Source: MGNI01 sp964353875
Lineage (GTDB): Bacteria > Chloroflexota > Anaerolineae > Anaerolineales > E44-bin32
Reading direction: 5' to 3'
NCBI GenBank assembly: GCA_964353875.1
Contig: CAYGXU010000055.1
Span: 1-19,766 of the forward strand
DNA: 19,766 nucleotides
The translations under genes were made by a program, and so were the position numbers. Of this stretch, positions 1 through 7,924 are shown in pieces (the first letter of the stretch is position 1; the number at the start of each line of letters is the position of its first letter). A model generated the notes under the pieces. That model was given only the letters and a program-made list of their open reading frames with translations. It had not been told where the DNA came from and did not search any database.

Positions 1-207
1 CCAATCCAGGGGAGAAGTGTGGAGTGCATCAGCTTTCTGATGCCATGCCCAACGGCAAGCCGTAGGACTCCAATCCAGAGGAGAAGTGTGGAGCGCATCA
101 GCTTTCTGATGCCATGCCCAACGGCAAGCCCTAGGACTCCAATCCAGAGGAGAAGTATGGAGTGCATCAGCTTGCTGATGCTATGCCCAACGGTAAGCCG
201 TAGGACT
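1..207. repeat. Three tandem copies of a 69-bp repeat
   Basis: Copies run 1-69, 70-138 and 139-207 with no spacer and only a few substitutions between them. Each unit holds a perfect 7-bp stem hairpin (GCATCAG, 4-nt loop, CTGATGC) at 26-43, 95-112 and 164-181. The loop varies (CTTT, CTTT, CTTG) while the stem is unchanged. A second short hairpin (ACGGC, AA, GCCGT) lies at 52-63; it has one mismatch in copy 2 and a G-T wobble in copy 3. Because 69 is divisible by three, one frame stays open through the array and gives a repetitive Arg/Pro/Cys-rich peptide, but there is no ribosome binding site or family resemblance, so I treat it as non-coding. The array may continue beyond the left edge. Confidence 0.9.
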
Positions 208-270
208 CTCTCAAAACATATCACCCCATCTCCAGGAATTCTATTAAGAACTTGATTGTTGCGCATGAAA

Positions 271-334
271 GGGCGAAGCATTCACGGATTGCCTTGATAT
301 CGTCTGGGAATAACTGACAGTGAATGCTTCGCCC
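271..334. repeat. Inverted-repeat element with perfect 15-bp arms
   Basis: GGGCGAAGCATTCAC at 271-285 is the exact reverse complement of 320-334, separated by 34 nt. The 64-bp structure resembles a small non-autonomous palindromic repeat (REP- or MITE-like). It carries no open frame and lies between the 69-bp array and the rph promoter. The right arm is followed by CTATTCC rather than a T-run, so it is a poor intrinsic terminator on the plus strand. I see no flanking target duplication that I can defend. Confidence 0.75.
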
Positions 335-469
335 CTATTCCCTCCAACGATATGGCTGCTGAAGAAACATTAGAGCCGACTTCTTGGGACATCTCCACAC
401 CACCCCAACTCTCACCGCGGGAGTACACGATGCAGCACTCTATGGATCGCATCCGAACGACAAGGGTAT

Positions 470-498
470 TTGACCTTCATTTATAATAGATGTAGATT
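470..498 (+). promoter_or_regulatory. Predicted sigma-70-type promoter of rph
   Basis: TTGACC at 470-475 (5 of 6 to the -35 consensus) is followed after 17 nt by TAGATT at 493-498 (4 of 6 to the -10 consensus). A perfect TATAAT also lies at 482-487, but its -35 region is weak. Either would give a 5' leader of about 25-40 nt before the GTG start at 531. Confidence 0.4.
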
Positions 499-530
499 CG
501 GATTGCATCTTCTTTTCAAGGAAGTAAAAC

Positions 531-1262
531 GTGGGTATTAAACGAGTAGATGGTCGATGCTTCAATCAAATAAGACCTCTTACTATGGAACCGAGTTACA
601 TTGACTATCCGGAGGGCTCGGTCTTAATTACTCTTGGTAAGACACGCGTCCTGTGCAATGTAACCATCGAAGGGATCGTCCCTCGATGGATACGTAATAG
701 CGGCCTATCGGGGGGTTGGATAACTGCTGAATATGCCCTCCTTCCGCGATCCACGCATAAACGCACGCCACGCGAGACGAGCGGATTTCGTGGTCGTACT
801 CAAGAGATCCGGCGGATGATCGGCCGCAGTTTGCGCTCGGCCTTCAATCTCGATCAACTTGGCGAACGCACATTTCTCGTTGATTGCGATGTCCTTCAGG
901 CTGATGGAGGAACTCGTACAGCCGCAATTTCTGGTGCGTATGTCGCCCTAGTCCTGGCCATACAGAAGCTCCTAAAAGATGATTTCCTAACAGAATCCGT
1001 CTTTCGCCAGCCAGTAGCAGCCGTAAGTGTGGGGGTGATAGAAGGCCAATCCATCCTGGATTTGACCTACGACGAGGATGCGCACGCGGATGTGGATCTC
1101 AATGTTGTTATGGATGGGGAGGGAAATTATGTTGAGATCCAAGGGACAGCTGAGAGAAAATCCTTTGATGCCATCACATTGGATAAGTTGCTCACATTGG
1201 CGCGTGAGGGAATTGAAGAAATCCTCCAACTCCAATATCCATACTTAAAAGGCTCTTTATAA
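531..1262 (+). CDS. rph: Ribonuclease PH
   Basis: Phosphorolytic 3'-to-5' exoribonuclease that trims the 3' end of tRNA precursors, releasing nucleoside diphosphates; cytoplasmic and normally hexameric. At 243 residues it has the usual family length. The N-terminal KRVDGRCFNQIRPL, the central GGWITAEYALLPRST followed by RGRTQEIRRMIGRSLR, the DCDVLQADGGTRTAAI block, and LDLTYDEDAHADVDLN are the RNase PH signature stretches, including the phosphate-binding arginine and active-site acidic residues. The start is GTG, chosen because AAGGAAG at 518-524 sits about 6 nt upstream and the family N-terminus begins there. It stands alone: the next gene is convergent, and the nucleotide pyrophosphatase gene often found after rph is absent. 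I see no convincing terminator in the 85-nt convergent gap. Confidence 0.96.
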   Translation: MGIKRVDGRCFNQIRPLTMEPSYIDYPEGSVLITLGKTRVLCNVTIEGIVPRWIRNSGLSGGWITAEYALLPRSTHKRTPRETSGFRGRTQEIRRMIGRSLRSAFNLDQLGERTFLVDCDVLQADGGTRTAAISGAYVALVLAIQKLLKDDFLTESVFRQPVAAVSVGVIEGQSILDLTYDEDAHADVDLNVVMDGEGNYVEIQGTAERKSFDAITLDKLLTLAREGIEEILQLQYPYLKGSL

Positions 1263-1347
1263 CCTTCTGTCAGCATCTGCCAAAGGGAGTGGGGTTTTTT
1301 ACCCAGCCATGCTTCGCTATCATAGTCTCTTTCCTGAGAGCCAAATA

Positions 1348-1857
1348 TTATTTAAGCCACTTCTCCATAATGTAGCTGGGCTCGGTGATCTGATGAACCT
1401 GATCCAGGTCGTCCACAAAGGACCATTCTCCCGTATCTTCCTTGATAACTTCATATCCATGGCGCTCATAAAGCCGTCGTGCTCCAGGATTCGCCTTGGC
1501 GGCAGCGATCAAGGCGCGTCTATAAGTTAATTCCCCCAGCTTCTCCTCCGCTTTTTCGATCAGTGCTGATCCAATCCCCTTATTCCTTAAGCCAGGACGA
1601 ACCCGAAATGAATAAAGATAAGCTGTGTAAGGCTGCGGTTTCGGATCGGCTTGGACACTATTAAGTTGGATGAAGATTTGTCCAACAATCTGATTATCGA
1701 CTTCTGCGACGAGAAGGATCTGTCGTCCTTTCCGTGACTCCAGCATCGCTCTTTGATAAATTAATCGAAAGCGGCGATATTCGCCTTCCCACTCTAAGGC
1801 AGTAAGATCATATTCTGTCGCTTCACGAATCTTAATTTGGGACGGCTTATTCGCCAT
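1348..1857 (-). CDS. GNAT family N-acetyltransferase
   Basis: A 169-residue single-domain acetyltransferase of the GNAT superfamily, which moves an acetyl group from acetyl-CoA to an amine on a small molecule or protein. The acetyl-CoA pyrophosphate-binding motif A is visible as RVRPGLRNKGIGSALI, with the R-x-x-G-x-G core at residues 91-96, and the later NPGARRLYERHGYEV stretch is the usual motif B. The substrate cannot be read from sequence; a RimI-like protein acetylase is possible but unproven. The first 11 nt overlap the end of the tRNA nucleotidyltransferase gene at 1847-1857, so the two are probably translated from one mRNA. The C-terminal YIMEKWLK ending is typical of these enzymes. 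Confidence 0.88.
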   Translation of the reverse strand: MANKPSQIKIREATEYDLTALEWEGEYRRFRLIYQRAMLESRKGRQILLVAEVDNQIVGQIFIQLNSVQADPKPQPYTAYLYSFRVRPGLRNKGIGSALIEKAEEKLGELTYRRALIAAAKANPGARRLYERHGYEVIKEDTGEWSFVDDLDQVHQITEPSYIMEKWLK

Positions 1858-4477
1858 CTCTGACTTCCTCAGTCAGTTCGGCCAATAATTTTCTTTCATC
1901 CTCCGCATTGGCGATGAGCCCATCAAGCCAGGCAGTCCGCAATGCATGCAGAATCCTTCGATATGCAGGTCCGGGAGGTAAATCCATTTTTCGAAGACTA
2001 TCCCCAGTTGTAATGGGAGTAATATAACGCCACTGGCTAAGGTATTGCTCGATTGCCTGGCGACAGGATGGATCATCTTTCATGCCTAACCAAACCACTA
2101 CCAGAGCTTCTTCACGAACCTGCTCCATTCTCTCCGTCAATGCGCTGGGCAATGCGTTAGGGCTAAGTTGCAGCAGAGCCGAAACTAAGCGGTTGGCATG
2201 TAAAATCCCGTTCCGTAGAGGAGCTGAGAAGTGAAGACGCCGACATATGGAACGGACATCCTCCTCAATTAACCACAGATTCATGAATGCATAATAAAGG
2301 AACTCTTTTGAGGGCGGGCTTTCCAGTCGCCAAGTGTCCGGAGGATGGAATTGCTCTTCAAGCAGGAAAGCCTCTTCGATCTTCTCATTCCAGGTCAAAG
2401 CAGGGTGAATAGCCGCAAGGAGACCCAGATCATTCAATCTACGCATGATGGCGATCCGTTGGGCTTCGTGGAAAATGCTTTCTAACTCATGCCGAATTCG
2501 GTCGCCACTGACACGATCGAGAAGTGGGAGCGCTTCCTTCAGAAGCTCCATTGTATGGGATTCGATGGCAAAACCAAGACGCTGTTCCAGGCGAACAGCA
2601 CGTAACATCCTTGTAGGATCGTCTACGAAACTTAAAGAATGCAGGACACGGATCAGGCCTTCTCTCAGATCTCTAACGCCTCCCCAGTGATCCATTAATT
2701 CGCCATAATGACGGCCGTCCAACCGTAATGCAAGTGTGTTAATCGAAAAATCACGTCGGTGTAGATCGAGCTTTATACTCCCCTGCACCACCGAGGGAAG
2801 CGCGGTTGGATGACGATAGAACTCCGTTCGTGCAGAGACAAGATCCAAATTGGTGGGGATATCATTAGCTTCAAGCACCTCATACTTCAAAGCATGCAGC
2901 AGATGAGGAGCGAGTAGATCTAAACGCCATTTGGCAGTGCCAAAACGTCGATGACTGCTCATCCGGCCCTCATACTTCTCGGTCAGGCTTCGAGCAAGAC
3001 GGATTGCATCCCCTTCAACAACAAGATCGAAATCCACACTGGGAGCGCCTAACAATAAATCGCGTACAAATCCGCCGACGATATAGAGAGCGGCATCTTG
3101 TTCTTCGGCTTCATCGGCGACCAGCCTCAACAAGGCCAGCACCGAATCTGGGAGGGCGCGTTCCAACCGCTCCACAAGATCCGTATCATTCTCCTGGCCC
3201 TCTTCTCCCGCCAATGTCTTCAGCAGGTCAGTTCGGGTGACGATGCCCACGATCTCCCCGCTCTCGGGGTCTGCAACGGGAAGTTGTCCCCAACCACTCT
3301 CCATCATCACTCTTTGTAGATGTTTTACCGAGTCAACCGGGGAGACGACCATATTTCCGGTTTCCATTACCTTCGAAATGGCGATATTCCCCATTCCGTG
3401 TGAAATTGCTCGATCGACCGCCCGTCGTGTCAGAAGGCCAATCACTTTCCCACCTTTCACAACCGGATAACCTTCATGCCCGAAGCGTTGCATCTTCTCA
3501 GCGGCTTCCCCAATCATCTCGGTCGGTTCTAACAACTGGGGACCACGCGACATGATCTGACCTACCGTTCGCTCAGGTTTGATCATCCCCTCGAGCAGCT
3601 CTAACAACTCATTTCGAACCGACTCGATCGAACGCCCGCGAATCAAAGCTGCCGCAGCTCGTCCGTGCCCGCCTCCCCCAAAATGGCGTGCAACCATCGA
3701 CACGTCTAGTTCATCGGCCATTGATCGAGCAACCATTTGAATATGCTCGTTCAGACCGACAAGCACAAAGAGGCCCATTGGATCGAAGAGATCGCGCAGC
3801 TTGTGAGCAATGGTTGAGATCTCATCCAGGAATCCTTTGGTCGTCGCAGAAGCGATGATCACCGTCAAACCATGAAAGTGGTAGGTCTCTGCGGAGGCGA
3901 ACAACCGATCGTATAATTTTTGCTGCTCGGCTGACAGTGGATGGTTGAGGAAGTCAGCAGCAATTCGCAGATTTGCGCCCTGTTCCAAAAGCCAGGCACA
4001 CGAACGTACATCCCGAGGTGCCGTGCCTGAATAGGTAAGAGAACCGGTATCTTCGTAGATCCCTAACAGAAGCAGAGTTGCTTCGATCAGATTCAATTCG
4101 TGACCAATTTCCTGAATGCCCTCAACCAATAAAGTGACGGTCGCTCCTGTCTCTTCAATATGATATGTCCAGGACGGATCCAACTCTGAGGTGAAAGGGT
4201 GATGGTCAAACACATGAACAAGCGTATCCTGGCGATATCCTTTTATGGAGGTCAGGGTTTGCGTATCCACCAACGTGATATGTTGGATCGGTTCCCATTT
4301 TAAATCCTCAAATTCAACAAAAGGCAAGCGATCACCATATAATGTCAAATACGCCCTCACATTCCTGTTTAGGCGTCTCGGTAGAACCGGGATTGCTTCA
4401 GGATTAAGAAGGTTCGCTGCCAAGAGCGATGCGATTGCGTCGAAATCCGCTTGCTCATGGGTCAGGATGATGCGCAT
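1847..4477 (-). CDS. DHH/DHHA1-CBS-CBS-tRNA nucleotidyltransferase fusion (CCA- or A-adding enzyme)
   Basis: An 876-residue multidomain protein. Residues 1-300 form a DHH phosphoesterase-like module: an N-terminal HEQADFDA, DHHPF at 91-95, DTGSLTYS at 143-150, and the DHHA1 signature GGGGHGRAAAA at 267-277. Two CBS domains follow at about 304-360 and 370-425; such pairs usually sense adenosine nucleotides. From about 455 comes the class II nucleotidyltransferase head with GGFVRD (468-473) and the catalytic acidic pair in DFDLV (482-486), then RRDFSIN (574-580) and the PTRMLRAVR block (621-629), then a helical RNA-binding tail. The role is repair or addition of the tRNA 3' CCA end. The same architecture is known among bacterial A-adding and CCA-adding enzymes, and sequence alone does not say which nucleotides are added. 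The GNAT gene overlaps its 3' end by 11 nt. Confidence 0.92.
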   Translation of the reverse strand: MRIILTHEQADFDAIASLLAANLLNPEAIPVLPRRLNRNVRAYLTLYGDRLPFVEFEDLKWEPIQHITLVDTQTLTSIKGYRQDTLVHVFDHHPFTSELDPSWTYHIEETGATVTLLVEGIQEIGHELNLIEATLLLLGIYEDTGSLTYSGTAPRDVRSCAWLLEQGANLRIAADFLNHPLSAEQQKLYDRLFASAETYHFHGLTVIIASATTKGFLDEISTIAHKLRDLFDPMGLFVLVGLNEHIQMVARSMADELDVSMVARHFGGGGHGRAAAALIRGRSIESVRNELLELLEGMIKPERTVGQIMSRGPQLLEPTEMIGEAAEKMQRFGHEGYPVVKGGKVIGLLTRRAVDRAISHGMGNIAISKVMETGNMVVSPVDSVKHLQRVMMESGWGQLPVADPESGEIVGIVTRTDLLKTLAGEEGQENDTDLVERLERALPDSVLALLRLVADEAEEQDAALYIVGGFVRDLLLGAPSVDFDLVVEGDAIRLARSLTEKYEGRMSSHRRFGTAKWRLDLLAPHLLHALKYEVLEANDIPTNLDLVSARTEFYRHPTALPSVVQGSIKLDLHRRDFSINTLALRLDGRHYGELMDHWGGVRDLREGLIRVLHSLSFVDDPTRMLRAVRLEQRLGFAIESHTMELLKEALPLLDRVSGDRIRHELESIFHEAQRIAIMRRLNDLGLLAAIHPALTWNEKIEEAFLLEEQFHPPDTWRLESPPSKEFLYYAFMNLWLIEEDVRSICRRLHFSAPLRNGILHANRLVSALLQLSPNALPSALTERMEQVREEALVVVWLGMKDDPSCRQAIEQYLSQWRYITPITTGDSLRKMDLPPGPAYRRILHALRTAWLDGLIANAEDERKLLAELTEEVRDGE

Positions 4478-4609
4478 TGAGGCAATTATCCTCTCATTAG
4501 AATTACATCCACTAATCCAACCCTCAAAGAAATCTATGGCTCAAGGCGAAGCATACAGAATGGCAGGTTCCGCCCGCCTATCAATCCTCGTCATCCGCTT
4601 CTGGTCTGG

Positions 4610-4650
4610 ATTATACAATGAGGTAAGAGACAATTCGATGCTCCATCGAA
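4610..4650 (-). promoter_or_regulatory. Possible promoter/operator upstream of the tRNA nucleotidyltransferase gene
   Basis: Read on the minus strand, a perfect TATAAT occupies 4615-4610. A perfect 17-bp palindrome (TTCGATG, CTC, CATCGAA on the plus strand) at 4634-4650 covers the position where a -35 element with a 17-nt spacer would lie. The -35 hexamer itself is poor (TCGAAT), which fits either a regulated promoter or coincidence. It would give a leader of about 125 nt to the start at 4477. The rest of the 273-nt gap 4478-4750 shows no gene. Confidence 0.25.
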
Positions 4651-4750
4651 AAATGTTGTCACGATGCACTTTACCCCCTCCAGACTGAATTGAACTTGCG
4701 CATTCCCGGAATCGATCAAGAGGGGTGGATTGAGTACCGCCAAATCTCCA

Positions 4751-6163
4751 TTAGGACAACGAGCAATCGGTCAAAATCACCCCCTCAAGAGCTGGAAGAC
4801 GGACTTCAACATATCCTTCCCTAACAGTCACTTCCTTCCCGTTGAGTGCATTGACCAAGGTATGACCTTCGGAAGAACTCAGCGCCCTTCGCTTCAATGA
4901 TAGCTGAACGGCTTTTTCTGAAGCATTAAGCATCAGAATAACCGTTTGATTCTCCAAGGAGCGTGAAAAGACGATCACCCCTTGGTCATCTTCTTCGAGT
5001 AAACGTCGAAAATCACCTCGACGTAATGGCGCCAATCGATGTCGAAGTTTAATCAGCGTACGAATAAAGGCGCGCTGTTCATGATCCCATTGTTGCTCAT
5101 CCCAAGGAAACGCCCCACGACATGCGGGATCCTTCCCTCCTGCCATGCCAATTTCATCTCCATAATAAATATGGGGGGCTCCCGGGAAACAAAATTGAAT
5201 CAAATTCATCAGGTGGACGCGTTTATGATTGCCATTGCAAATTGACAGGATCCGTTCCGTATCGTGTGAGCCTACAGGCAGCATATGAGCATAATTGTAT
5301 TCCCGCGGATAGGTATGAAGTAAGTTTTCCAAACTACTGGCAAATTGTGAGGCGCTCATCTTCTTCTCAATAATGAAGCGGATGGAGGCATCTCGCAAGG
5401 GGTAGTTCATCAAACCATCAAAGTGCCTTTCTCCTACCCAACGTGGATTGGCTTCCCAAATTTCGCCTACAAGATAAGCCTCCGGATTTTCGCCCTTCAC
5501 CACTTCGCGGAATTCAGCCCAAAAGCTATCGTCGTTAATTTCATTGGGTACGTCCAATCGCCACCCATCCGCCCCCTGCTCAATCCAATATCGAGCCACG
5601 TTAAGAATGTACTTGCGGACGGCAGGATGACCTGTATTGAACTTGGGAAGGCTCTTGAAGCCCCACCAAGCAGCATAATTTTGTGCCTTCCCTTGTCCAC
5701 AGGCATCAAGGGGAAATCGATGAACATGAAACCACTTCACGTAAGGGGAATGTTCCTCGTTCTCAAGCAGATCCTGAAAAGCGAAGAAACCCCTGCCACA
5801 ATGGTTAAAGACGCCATCCAGAATAATACGAATTCGATTACGATGTGCTAGATCCAATAGCGCTCGGAAATCCTCCATGGTCCCGATGAGAGGATCGATT
5901 TGAAAGTAATCGGCGGTGTTGTAACGGTGAGTTGAATTCGCTTGAAAAATTGGGTTGAAGTAAATTGCATTGACACCCAGGTCAAGGAAGTAGTCAAAAT
6001 GTTGGATCACTCCGCGGAGATCGCCTCCTTGAAATCCCCAGACTGTAGGCTCAGAGCCCCAGGCCTGTACATCGGGCGGATCATTGGATGGATCGCCGTT
6101 GGCAAAACGATCGGGAAATATTTGGTAAAACACAGCATCTGCTATCCATGAAGGAATGGTCAT
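4751..6163 (-). CDS. GH13 alpha-amylase-family glycosidase (neopullulanase/cyclomaltodextrinase-like), cytoplasmic
   Basis: Hydrolyses alpha-1,4 (possibly also alpha-1,6) glucosidic bonds in maltooligosaccharides, cyclodextrins or pullulan fragments. The four GH13 regions are present (numbering from the chosen start): DGVFNH at 116-121; GWRLDVPNE at 200-208 with nucleophile D204; VGEIW with acid/base E234; and SHD at 299-301 with transition-state stabiliser D301. The opening IPSWIADAVFYQIFPDRF is typical of the neopullulanase/cyclomaltodextrinase group. At 470 residues it lacks the extra N-terminal domain those enzymes often carry. There is no signal peptide, so it should act on imported oligosaccharides. 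I prefer the ATG at 6163: GAGG lies 7 nt upstream. The alternative ATG 18 nt earlier (6181) has no Shine-Dalgarno sequence. A sugar-binding lipoprotein gene lies directly upstream on the same strand. Confidence 0.9.
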   Translation of the reverse strand: MTIPSWIADAVFYQIFPDRFANGDPSNDPPDVQAWGSEPTVWGFQGGDLRGVIQHFDYFLDLGVNAIYFNPIFQANSTHRYNTADYFQIDPLIGTMEDFRALLDLAHRNRIRIILDGVFNHCGRGFFAFQDLLENEEHSPYVKWFHVHRFPLDACGQGKAQNYAAWWGFKSLPKFNTGHPAVRKYILNVARYWIEQGADGWRLDVPNEINDDSFWAEFREVVKGENPEAYLVGEIWEANPRWVGERHFDGLMNYPLRDASIRFIIEKKMSASQFASSLENLLHTYPREYNYAHMLPVGSHDTERILSICNGNHKRVHLMNLIQFCFPGAPHIYYGDEIGMAGGKDPACRGAFPWDEQQWDHEQRAFIRTLIKLRHRLAPLRRGDFRRLLEEDDQGVIVFSRSLENQTVILMLNASEKAVQLSLKRRALSSSEGHTLVNALNGKEVTVREGYVEVRLPALEGVILTDCSLS

Positions 6164-6434
6164 TCCATCGCCTCGTTGCATTGAGAATCACAGGGATGAT
6201 CGACAGGCATCTAGCCTATAAGAAGTTTCGATTTTTTTCATAAATTGTACATGGGACAGAAATTGCTCCCAAAATAAGACCTGCTGGAGCGCTAGGAAAT
6301 GGAAACAAGGAGAAAACCAGCGTTATGTATGCCCTTGCCCAATCTGTATTGATTTTTCCATCATGGCAAACTTCACAACAATCGACCACATCCAGGGGTG
6401 ATGTCGCCAATTTAACAAAGACACCGCTCAAATT

Positions 6435-7763
6435 TCACTCCTCGCGCGAGCTGTAACGGGCAAGATCCTGCTCAATTTTCCGATAAGCCCATTCCGCACA
6501 ATATAAAAGATCATAGCCCTTCCGCCCGACATCGTAGGCGGCCTGCTCTAGATAGTCATTAAAATATTTAAACTCAGGATATAGAGGCAGGGGAACACTC
6601 CCATCCAGCGCGACTTTCAACTCCTGTTGCCATCTTTCTTCAAAAGAGATATCAGCCAACACTGGAATCTGCCGTCCCGACCTGGCTGAGGCTAATTGGA
6701 TTTGAACTTCAGGTGTGAGTAAATAGCGGGTAAGTACCCAGGCTGCATTGAAGTCCTTCTCAGCGGAGGTCGATCCGAAATAGATATTCCTTGTCCAAGC
6801 AAATCCAGACAGTTGCTTTCCTGTTGTTGCGTATTTTGGCCAAGGGTCGATGGACAAATGGTCCGCTCCCACAGCAGATAAAAGACGATCTGCTTGCCAA
6901 GTTCCATCTATTAACCACGCTGCTTCACCGGCCTCAAAAGCCAAAAGATCCTCCTCCGAATTCAGGACGACTGATCCGGCCTCACGCCACTTAGCAATCA
7001 CCCTCAGCCAACATTCCGCGGATTTAAGGGTCAACGCCAGATTGCCATCTACTCCCAGAAGCGCTCCATCACATGCCGAAAGAAATGAGCCGCTGTAGAG
7101 AAAGCCCACATCCAGGATGGTCCCTGCTTGATTTTGCTCCCTCAATCCTTTCGAGGCCTTTGCCAAATCCTCCAGCGTCACAGGCGATGCGGGGATCAGA
7201 TTCGCGTTCCGATAGAGAATAACCCCCTCTAACGAAAGGGGCAAACCCATCACAGTGTTGTCTACACTAACTCCCTCCCATGCAACCGGACGAATCGATC
7301 GCAGAAGTTCCTCCGTCACATGCTCACGAATGTCTTGAATGTACTTTTCATCCAACAAAGTCAGCCCCAGCTTAGACTCTCCAACGATCAATGTTGGTTG
7401 CTCGCCGTTGGCAGCAGCAGCCCTAAACCGATCTGCAAGTTGTTCGGGCGGGAAATAGACCAGGGAGATCTCCACTTGCGGAAAGCTTTCTTGGAAGGCC
7501 TCAAGGATAGTGGCAAGAGTGGCGATTTCCGCTTGGGTCCAATCGATCCAAATCGAGATTTTCCCTTCCACATCAGGGGATTTGGTTATGGTCGGTTCTG
7601 CTGTTGTCGGGATGCGGGTAGGAGTGGCGGATGGCGCTTGAGTATCTGTTGGGACAATTAAGGATGCAGTAGGAGTTGCTGTCGCTCTTAATTGACAGGA
7701 ACCCAGAAAGAAGACTATCGCTAGCATGGCAATAACAACTAAAAGAGACTTATGCCGTTCCAT
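6435..7763 (-). CDS. Extracellular solute-binding lipoprotein (ABC sugar-transport type)
   Basis: A 442-residue binding protein of the family 1 type that usually delivers sugars to an ABC permease. The N-terminus is a lipoprotein signal: basic MERHK, a hydrophobic stretch, and a lipobox ending LGSC with Cys23. A Thr/Pro/Ser-rich linker (about residues 28-65) then leads to the mature domain, which starts near KISIWIDWTQ. Motifs such as FQESFPQVEI, LPLSLEGVILYRNANLI and AAWLIDGTWQAD are typical of this family. It should sit on the outer face of the membrane. No permease or ATPase gene is in the window, so the partner must be elsewhere, or the protein serves as a sensor. Likely substrate is inferred only from the GH13 neighbour downstream (271 nt away): a maltooligosaccharide. 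AAGGA lies about 7 nt before the ATG. Confidence 0.88.
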   Translation of the reverse strand: MERHKSLLVVIAMLAIVFFLGSCQLRATATPTASLIVPTDTQAPSATPTRIPTTAEPTITKSPDVEGKISIWIDWTQAEIATLATILEAFQESFPQVEISLVYFPPEQLADRFRAAAANGEQPTLIVGESKLGLTLLDEKYIQDIREHVTEELLRSIRPVAWEGVSVDNTVMGLPLSLEGVILYRNANLIPASPVTLEDLAKASKGLREQNQAGTILDVGFLYSGSFLSACDGALLGVDGNLALTLKSAECWLRVIAKWREAGSVVLNSEEDLLAFEAGEAAWLIDGTWQADRLLSAVGADHLSIDPWPKYATTGKQLSGFAWTRNIYFGSTSAEKDFNAAWVLTRYLLTPEVQIQLASARSGRQIPVLADISFEERWQQELKVALDGSVPLPLYPEFKYFNDYLEQAAYDVGRKGYDLLYCAEWAYRKIEQDLARYSSREE

Positions 7764-7780
7764 CGAGTGATCCTTGATTT

Positions 7781-7818
7781 TCTGGATGAGTTTTATTTAT
7801 CCTGTTATCCCATCCAGA
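7781..7818. promoter_or_regulatory. 8-bp inverted repeat upstream of the solute-binding protein gene
   Basis: TCTGGATG (7781-7788) and CATCCAGA (7811-7818) are perfect reverse complements, separated by 22 nt, within the 161-nt divergent gap between the solute-binding protein and the lipoate enzyme. The position, 18-55 nt before the minus-strand start, suits an operator or leader hairpin. There is no T-run, so it is not an intrinsic terminator. Confidence 0.3.
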
Positions 7819-7924
7819 CTTGATAGAATCATCAGAGAACAGGAGTGTACCACAAGCATTCTAGCCAGCGAATAGTTTTTGACCGATGCACCTGGAAAGA
7901 ATCGGATGAATGTAGGATATTATT

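Noticed and set aside
1..207. CRISPR array
   Set aside because: Units are contiguous with no variable spacers, and no cas genes are present.
19..255. Open frame through the 69-bp array giving a periodic Arg/Pro/Cys-rich peptide
   Set aside because: Openness follows from the unit length being a multiple of three; there is no ribosome binding site and no family resemblance.
1309..4552. Short GCGAAGCAT matches at 1309-1317 (minus) and 4544-4552 (plus) flanking the two minus-strand genes, resembling the 271-334 arms
   Set aside because: Only about 9 bp are shared and flanks do not align, so a composite element is not supported.
4245..4688. 147-residue plus-strand frame
   Set aside because: Mostly antisense to the start of the tRNA nucleotidyltransferase gene; no supporting ribosome binding site or motif.
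6216..6431. 71-residue minus-strand frame after the solute-binding protein, TTG start, with a hydrophobic stretch
   Set aside because: The apparent GAGGAG site is simply the end of the upstream coding sequence; composition is not protein-like throughout and no family is recognised. The gap 6182-6434 otherwise shows nothing.
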